From NCBI GenBank assembly GCA_964030785.1, contig OZ034978.1, positions 3,016,001 to 3,080,000 of the forward strand: a DNA stretch of 64,000 nucleotides, given 5' to 3'. Positions 59,701 to 64,000 of this stretch are shown here, in pieces. Position numbers and translations under genes: made by a program. This DNA is from Siderastrea siderea (Eukaryota > Cnidaria > Anthozoa > Scleractinia > Rhizangiidae). Numbering within the stretch: position 1 is the first letter of the stretch; each line of letters starts with the position of its first letter. The notes beneath the pieces were generated by a model. The model saw nothing but the letters and a program-made list of their open reading frames with translations. It was not told the DNA's origin and searched no databases.

Positions 59701-62700
59701 AGTAGCCTCTGACCATTTTCATGTCTATGGGTGAGTGGAATTTAGCCAATGTGTTGTTTACATTGTTTTTTCTCTAAATAGATTATATTGAAATGGGTGA
59801 CATATGCCGTAAACACACATACCCACCCACAATCATACACCCAGAAGAATGCTAAGCATGTGGTGAAGAACTTACATCCTATATCCAAGAAAATCCAATC
59901 TACTCTCCATTGCAAAAAAAAACTTATGGTAGCTACATGTTTTGATGAACTAAGTTCTTACAGAAGATTTGGAGACATTCAAGATTGTGAAATCAACTTA
60001 AACAAACAAATTTTTCATGTCTTCAATATACCGGTAAAATTAATATTGTCAAGTTTAAACACTAATGTGAAATGTTAACTTTGTACAGAACCATGCAACC
60101 TAATTTTATTTTTTTCCACTCATAAATTAAATGTGCACAATGTTATTTAACCTGACCTCTTACTGTTTGTTTGATTCTTTGTTTGTTTTCAGGAGCTCCA
60201 TCCTGAGAAGTACAAAGGAAGATTATGACAGTAGAAAGAGTGGGTGCATTGTGCTGAAGAGGAAGTACTACTACCATAAGAGTTGTCCAGATTTCAGAAA
60301 AAGGATTGACTCCATTTTAGGTACTGCAAATGATGCTTTTTGAGAGCTATTTAAAGCAAACTAACCTAATTCTCTGACATAATGAGCTGTGTTGCTTTCC
60401 ATCATAGTAATGGTCATTTACTATATTGATGAGGTTACCACTTAGTTTTGGTTGAGTTCAATAAGTTTTAATGTATTATATATACAATGTTTCAAATTTA
60501 AATAATTATAATATTATTTCTTCAGAAAGTTGAGAAGTATTATGTCTCTTAAGCTGGATGTCACTTGTTTCTTGTTAGAATATTATTATGTTAACACTGA
60601 TAATCAGCTCTTCATGAAAGAAAGAGAGTATCAGTGAGGTCCCATGGAGGATGCTATAACAAAAATATGTTGTCTTTTATACAGATGCTGACGGACAGAT
60701 ATTTAAACATATCATGGTGCAGTACTGGTTTCTTGGTGACAAACATGAAGTGAAATCTGTGCCCCATGGAAATGCCAAGAAAAACAAAATTCCATTTCAA
60801 AGAACAAGAGAAAGCACCAAAGACAAATTGCGGGCAGCAACAACAACAATGGAACCCAAACGAGCACACAACCAAACCAAAGTGGCTATTGGTAAAACCT
60901 CTGACTTGTCATCAGTTGCAGCTGCACCAAGGGACCCAATGCAAGCCAAAAACTTTCGGAAAATTTCCAGTAAACCATCTAAGTCCATACAGAGTGATAA
61001 GAGTGATAATCACAACCACTGTGATCCTCTTTTTGCTGTTCTGCTGCAATGCAAAGAGCAGCAAGGTGATTTGAACACTGCATTTGTTCAAGAGGTTCGT
61101 TGTGCTCCAGAACCAGAGGTTGTGTGTGCCACACAACAACAACTTACAGACATAGGACGTTTCTGTTGTGATCCTCAGCATTTCACTGTCCTAGGGGTGG
61201 ACCCCTCATTTAATGTGGGCAAGTTCTGCTACACCCTAACTACCTACAGACATCTCATGGTTGTTGACAAAGTAACAGGAAAAAACCCAGTTATGATTGG
61301 ACCTGTGCTTTTTCACATGAGAAAACTAGAGTCCTCATACAAGCTTCTGGCCTCAACAATGGTGAACTTGAATCCAAACCTGTCAGGATTATTATCATTT
61401 GGAACAGATGGAGAGCTCAATATTGGAAAGGCATTTTCTGATCAATTTATATTCGCAGCACATATGAGATGTAAAAAACATTTAGAAGACAACATAGACT
61501 CTGCAATGGTACGCATTGGTATTCCAACAAAGATTAGAAGACAAATCCTTCTAGATGTATTTGGTGGACGTGAAGGTGACACACAGTATTTTGGCCTTGC
61601 TGATGCAATCAGTGCCTCTGAATTTGATGACAAACTTGTTCTTGTTGAGCAGAAATGGGCTGAATACCATCCCCTGGGCTTGACGTTTGCAGAATGGTTT
61701 AGACGCAATTCAGTGGGAGTGATGAAAGACAGCATGTTGCGTCCTTTGAGGGAACAATGCCAGCTTGGTTCACCACCTGATTTCTATAACAATGGCAATG
61801 AGTCTATGAACAAGCTGTACCAAAAGTGGTGTAAGGAGTCCTCAGGTGAAAGGCAGCTGGATATGAGCGAGGCTACTGGAGAGATGAGAGCTCTAGTTGC
61901 ACAGCGCCAAATGGATGTAGAAGATGCCATCTTCGGGGTGGGTCCATACAAGGTTATCCCAGAGTTCCAGCACCTTGCAGTAGACCCAACAGTGTTTAGA
62001 AGTATGTCAAAGGAACAACGTTTAGCTGTCATAAAACTGTTTAACAAGGTAACTGTGACCCATTTGATACTTACTTACCACATGCCCCATTCTCTTCATC
62101 CCCTTGTTTTTATCCAGAAGATCAAGTAAAGTCCCCCAACCCAATCCCCTTTGTAGAGTTGACTCTGCTTCAATGTTCATTTACTATTATTAAAGGAGTG
62201 CCAAATTAACTCCCCCCAATCCTCCTACTATAAATTAGGGAAGTGGAAGTTTTTGGGTCCTGAGTTTTGCCTCCATTCGATCATCCCCATCATTTACAAA
62301 CCGGAGTACCCCTCCTGGGATATTATACATGTACAGTTAACTCTTGTTATAGTCAACATGCTCTGGGCGTCGTTTAGTGTCCGTTGTAGCGCAAGTCCGT
62401 AATAGCGGGATTCATTTCCAGTCAAACCTCTTTCACCGGGGATCTGGATTTATTTTGTCCATAATAGCGAGTGTCCACACTAGCGGGGTGTCCGCAAGGC
62501 GAGAGTTGACTGTATATGTAACAGGTGAAATTCCGGGGGGGGGGGGGACTCCCATATGAAAGTGATGGGGATGCTCTTTCTTTCGTAGCCGTTTTAAAAT
62601 ATTAACAGGTACTTTGTATGAGAAGAAAAATGCTGTTTACCGTTTTCAAATATCTCCTTAATTTCCAGAGATATTCAAGTTTTTAAAATATGCAAATTAG

Positions 62701-64000
62701 CAAATTAATGATGTCATAGACTCAACAAAATTAATAGCATTGATATTTGCCAGCGATGATGCTTTACATGCATGATCTGGCAAGCATATGAATGGATTAG
62801 GTAAATGTCTTGGCCAGGTTTCATTTTTCCGAAATTAAAAATTTTAAAATATTAAAACAAATTGGTAGGGACTGGAAAAGAGTGAGTTGCCATGGTAATA
62901 TAATTTTATTATAACTGTCAGTTTGTCACCTGTAGAACTATTAGTCTGTCAAGTATTATTGGTCTCTGCGGAAAAATGACCAAGATAACTCAATGTCTGA
63001 ACTTGACACCAATGATCAGTCCCCTAATTTTAAAGTGCCTATGAAATGAAAACCAAGTTGAACTCATATGAAAGGCCTTTCAAAGTGAAGAAAGACGGTG
63101 TTTTCCTTTTCCTGATGTCTTTTCTCGTTCCAGAGATATTAACGATTTTGTATTATGCAAATTAGATAACTGATGACGTCATAAGTTTGACAGTAATTGG
63201 TGTAAAAACACAAAATCAGTAGTATCACTGAAAATATTAAAGCAAAGTAATTGAAACTTGGCACCAGTATTGTACCCTAAGAAATACACGACATATTGCA
63301 TATTTTGGTGTTGCTATGGCAACACTATTGGTTCCAGATCTCTTTCATGCAGATATGGCAATCCCGTGTTTTGATCCATTCCAAACCTCATCTCCCATCT
63401 TTAGGGTCATTTGGGTATCTAGCGCAATGAGCACATTGCGTATGTTTGGAATGACACCATTTACTTCTCCCTGTAAAGCCATAAATCGTGATATTTATAT
63501 ATGTACCATGTGGTGTCTTTCTAAGGGTACAATACTGGTGCCAAGTTTCAATTACTTTGCTCTGGTATTTACAGAGATAATACTGATTTTGTGTTTTTAC
63601 ACCAATTACTGTCAAACTTATGACGTCATCAGTTGTCTAATTTGCATAATACAAAATCGTTAATATCTCTGGAACGAGAAAAGCCTTTCATATGAGCTCA
63701 ACTTCTTTTTCATTTCATAGGCACTTTAAGCTGAAATATCTCTGGAACTAGAATAAAAAAAACTGCAAGGGGTGAAAATTTGATCATAGTAGCACTTTAA
63801 ATTTGACCTGTATGGTACTTAACAGCAATTACATGTGTTATTCTGTTCGCTGTTATTTTAACAGGCCAGTTTAAGTGATGCTTGCCGTAAGGAAGGCAAC
63901 TATAGTATCCTTCCAGCAGCTGATGAGAGTCAACCCAATCATGCCCGCATTTCCGTCTCAGCAACCGAGAGTGGCATAAGAAGTGCTGTGCCTTTAGAGG
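56690..64000 (+). CDS. MULE transposase-derived protein with N-terminal SUMO-interacting-like motif; 3' end outside window
   Basis: Eight exons splice in one frame of about 739 codons: 56690-56717, 56975-57011, 58368-58410, 58705-58757, 59302-59730, 60193-60320, 60685-62048 and 63865 onward. All are GT-AG with matching phases. The N-terminus is acidic (SSSSDDE). IIDLCSSSSDDE is a classic SIM-like motif. A basic segment with KRKYYYHKSCPDFRKRID and PHGNAKKNKIPFQRT may bind DNA. The catalytic core reads GVDPSFNVGKF (D412), SFGTDGELNIG (D481), HMRCKKH (H499, C502, H505) and NNGNESMNKLY (E612). This is the D-D-E layout with the H/C cluster of MULE transposases. The multi-intron structure suggests domestication, but corals have many relatives and no TIRs were found around it, so activity is open. 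A 95-bp mini-Mutator sits in intron 2. Confidence 0.75.
56975..57011 (+). CDS. MULE-derived gene exon 2
   Basis: 37 bp encoding DDEQTLLKYPFE plus two bases. The acceptor is ATTTCAG and the donor AGAG|GTAAAA. Confidence 0.65.
57609..57703. mobile_element. 95-bp mini-Mutator with the same TIR as the 45-kb element
   Basis: It starts TAACCTGCGATCAGGC and ends with the exact complement. TCTGTCAAT flanks both sides (57600-57608 and 57704-57712), a perfect 9-bp target duplication. The inside is a second inverted pair around CTCGCGGCGG/CCGCCGCGA. It lies in intron 2 of the MULE-derived gene. Confidence 0.92.
58057..58083 (+). other. Candidate 27-nt cassette exon with in-frame stop
   Basis: A pyrimidine-rich tract ending TTGTAG and a donor GAA|GTAAGT bracket 27 bases. 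Inclusion between exons 2 and 3 keeps the phase but reads SPSASPVK and then TAG. It may be a poison exon or an alternative terminator. Confidence 0.4.
58368..58410 (+). CDS. MULE-derived gene exon 3
   Basis: 43 bp encoding RQRYQDVVYIKTEVV with the split first codon. VVYIKTEVV contains a possible KxE sumoylation-type site. The acceptor is TTCTTCAG and the donor GTG|GTAAGT. Confidence 0.65.
58705..58757 (+). CDS. MULE-derived gene exon 4
   Basis: 53 bp encoding KFSTSFEELKRDEERNA plus two bases, a charged helix-like piece. The donor is GCAAG|GTGTGT. Confidence 0.65.
59302..59730 (+). CDS. MULE-derived gene exon 5 (SIM-bearing)
   Basis: 429 bp. It starts SVKSLSQKQEHDIIDLCSSS and is Ser/Asp-rich, with two SSSSSDE-type clusters. 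It ends SDHFHVYG at the donor TATGG|GTGAGT. Confidence 0.75.
60193..60320 (+). CDS. MULE-derived gene exon 6
   Basis: 128 bp encoding STKEDYDSRKSGCIVLKRKY and YYHKSCPDFRKRIDSIL. The acceptor is TTTTCAG and the donor TTAG|GTACTG. Confidence 0.75.
60685..62048 (+). CDS. MULE-derived gene exon 7 (catalytic core)
   Basis: 1364 bp, 455 codons uninterrupted, holding all three putative catalytic acidic residues and the H/C cluster. The acceptor is TATACAG and the donor AACAAG|GTAACT. The frame stays open only 27 more codons into the intron. Confidence 0.85.
62332..62514. mobile_element. Tc1/mariner-type MITE (TA-flanked CAGTTAACTC ends)
   Basis: TACAGTTAACTCTTG is mirrored by CGAGAGTTGACTGTA. The interior contains inverted GTCCGTTGTAGCG and related GTCCATAATAGCG motifs. 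The TA at both ends fits a TA target duplication. It is intronic in the MULE-derived gene. Confidence 0.7.
63031..63728. mobile_element. 700-bp element with long (over 200 bp) inverted arms
   Basis: TAAAGTGCCTATGAAATG at the left is mirrored by CATTTCATAGGCACTTTA at the right. Pairing continues through AGATATTAACGATTTTGTAT, ATGACGTCATAAGTTTGACA and AGTAATTGAAACTTGGCACC. A diverged relative lies at about 62580-62760 (ATGCAAATTAGCAAATTAAT, TGATGTCATA). Confidence 0.8.
63865..64000 (+). CDS. MULE-derived gene exon 8 (cut by window edge)
   Basis: The acceptor is TTTTAACAG. The exon encodes ASLSDACRKEGNYSILPAAD and onward in phase 0, open to the last base. Confidence 0.65.

Noticed and set aside
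62049..62129. Stop at 62129 as the true end of the MULE-derived protein
   Set aside because: The AAG|GTAACT donor joins in phase to a good acceptor at 63864 with an open exon; intron read-through remains a minor alternative.

Overview
The window is eukaryotic, AT-rich and mostly non-coding. Genes are split by GT-AG introns and the intergenic DNA is full of transposon relics. The best-supported gene is a metazoan TBC1D10-type Rab GAP. The repeat content (Penelope-like GIY-YIG remnant, many foldback elements, a multi-copy MULE-like gene type) fits an anthozoan cnidarian, most likely a stony coral. That assignment is inference from protein and repeat character, not from a search.

Layout. (1) 1-17.04 kb: ten consecutive exons of a minus-strand TBC1D10-like gene, starting at 17039 and running off the left edge. 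Its introns hold nested inverted-repeat elements, and two of these end within a few bases of splice sites. (2) 17.1-25.6 kb: intergenic DNA with hairpin MITEs, a roughly 360-bp TIR family in two copies, and a 282-bp Mutator-type MITE. (3) 25.68-26.92 kb: 19 copies of a 64-bp minisatellite with a 320-bp higher-order period. (4) 27.0-32.2 kb: two CAGGGGCACCC-ended elements, a Penelope-like relic, several perfect hairpins and a tRNA-like SINE head. (5) 32.6-44.2 kb: a cloverleaf-forming inverted repeat, GGAC microsatellites in opposite orientations, a head-to-head duplicated exon-like unit, TIR-bounded blocks and paired E2F-like sites. No intact gene was recognised there. (6) 45.18-46.57 kb: a 1.4-kb element with 16-bp TIRs and a perfect 9-bp target duplication (Mutator type). 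(7) 46.6-51.3 kb: a LINE tail, the 3' exons of a minus-strand Cys-rich gene, and decayed copies of a zinc-ribbon gene and a SAP/SWIM gene. (8) 51.3-56.6 kb: no gene recognised. (9) 56.69 kb to the right edge: a spliced plus-strand gene with a SUMO-interacting-like motif and a MULE-type transposase core whose D, D and E are all present. It runs off the right edge.

Only the two edge-truncated genes look intact. Most of the rest is transposon sediment. The most interesting points are the MULE-derived gene with a 27-nt stop-containing candidate cassette exon and a 95-bp mini-Mutator in the same region, and the cloverleaf inverted repeat at 32.7 kb.
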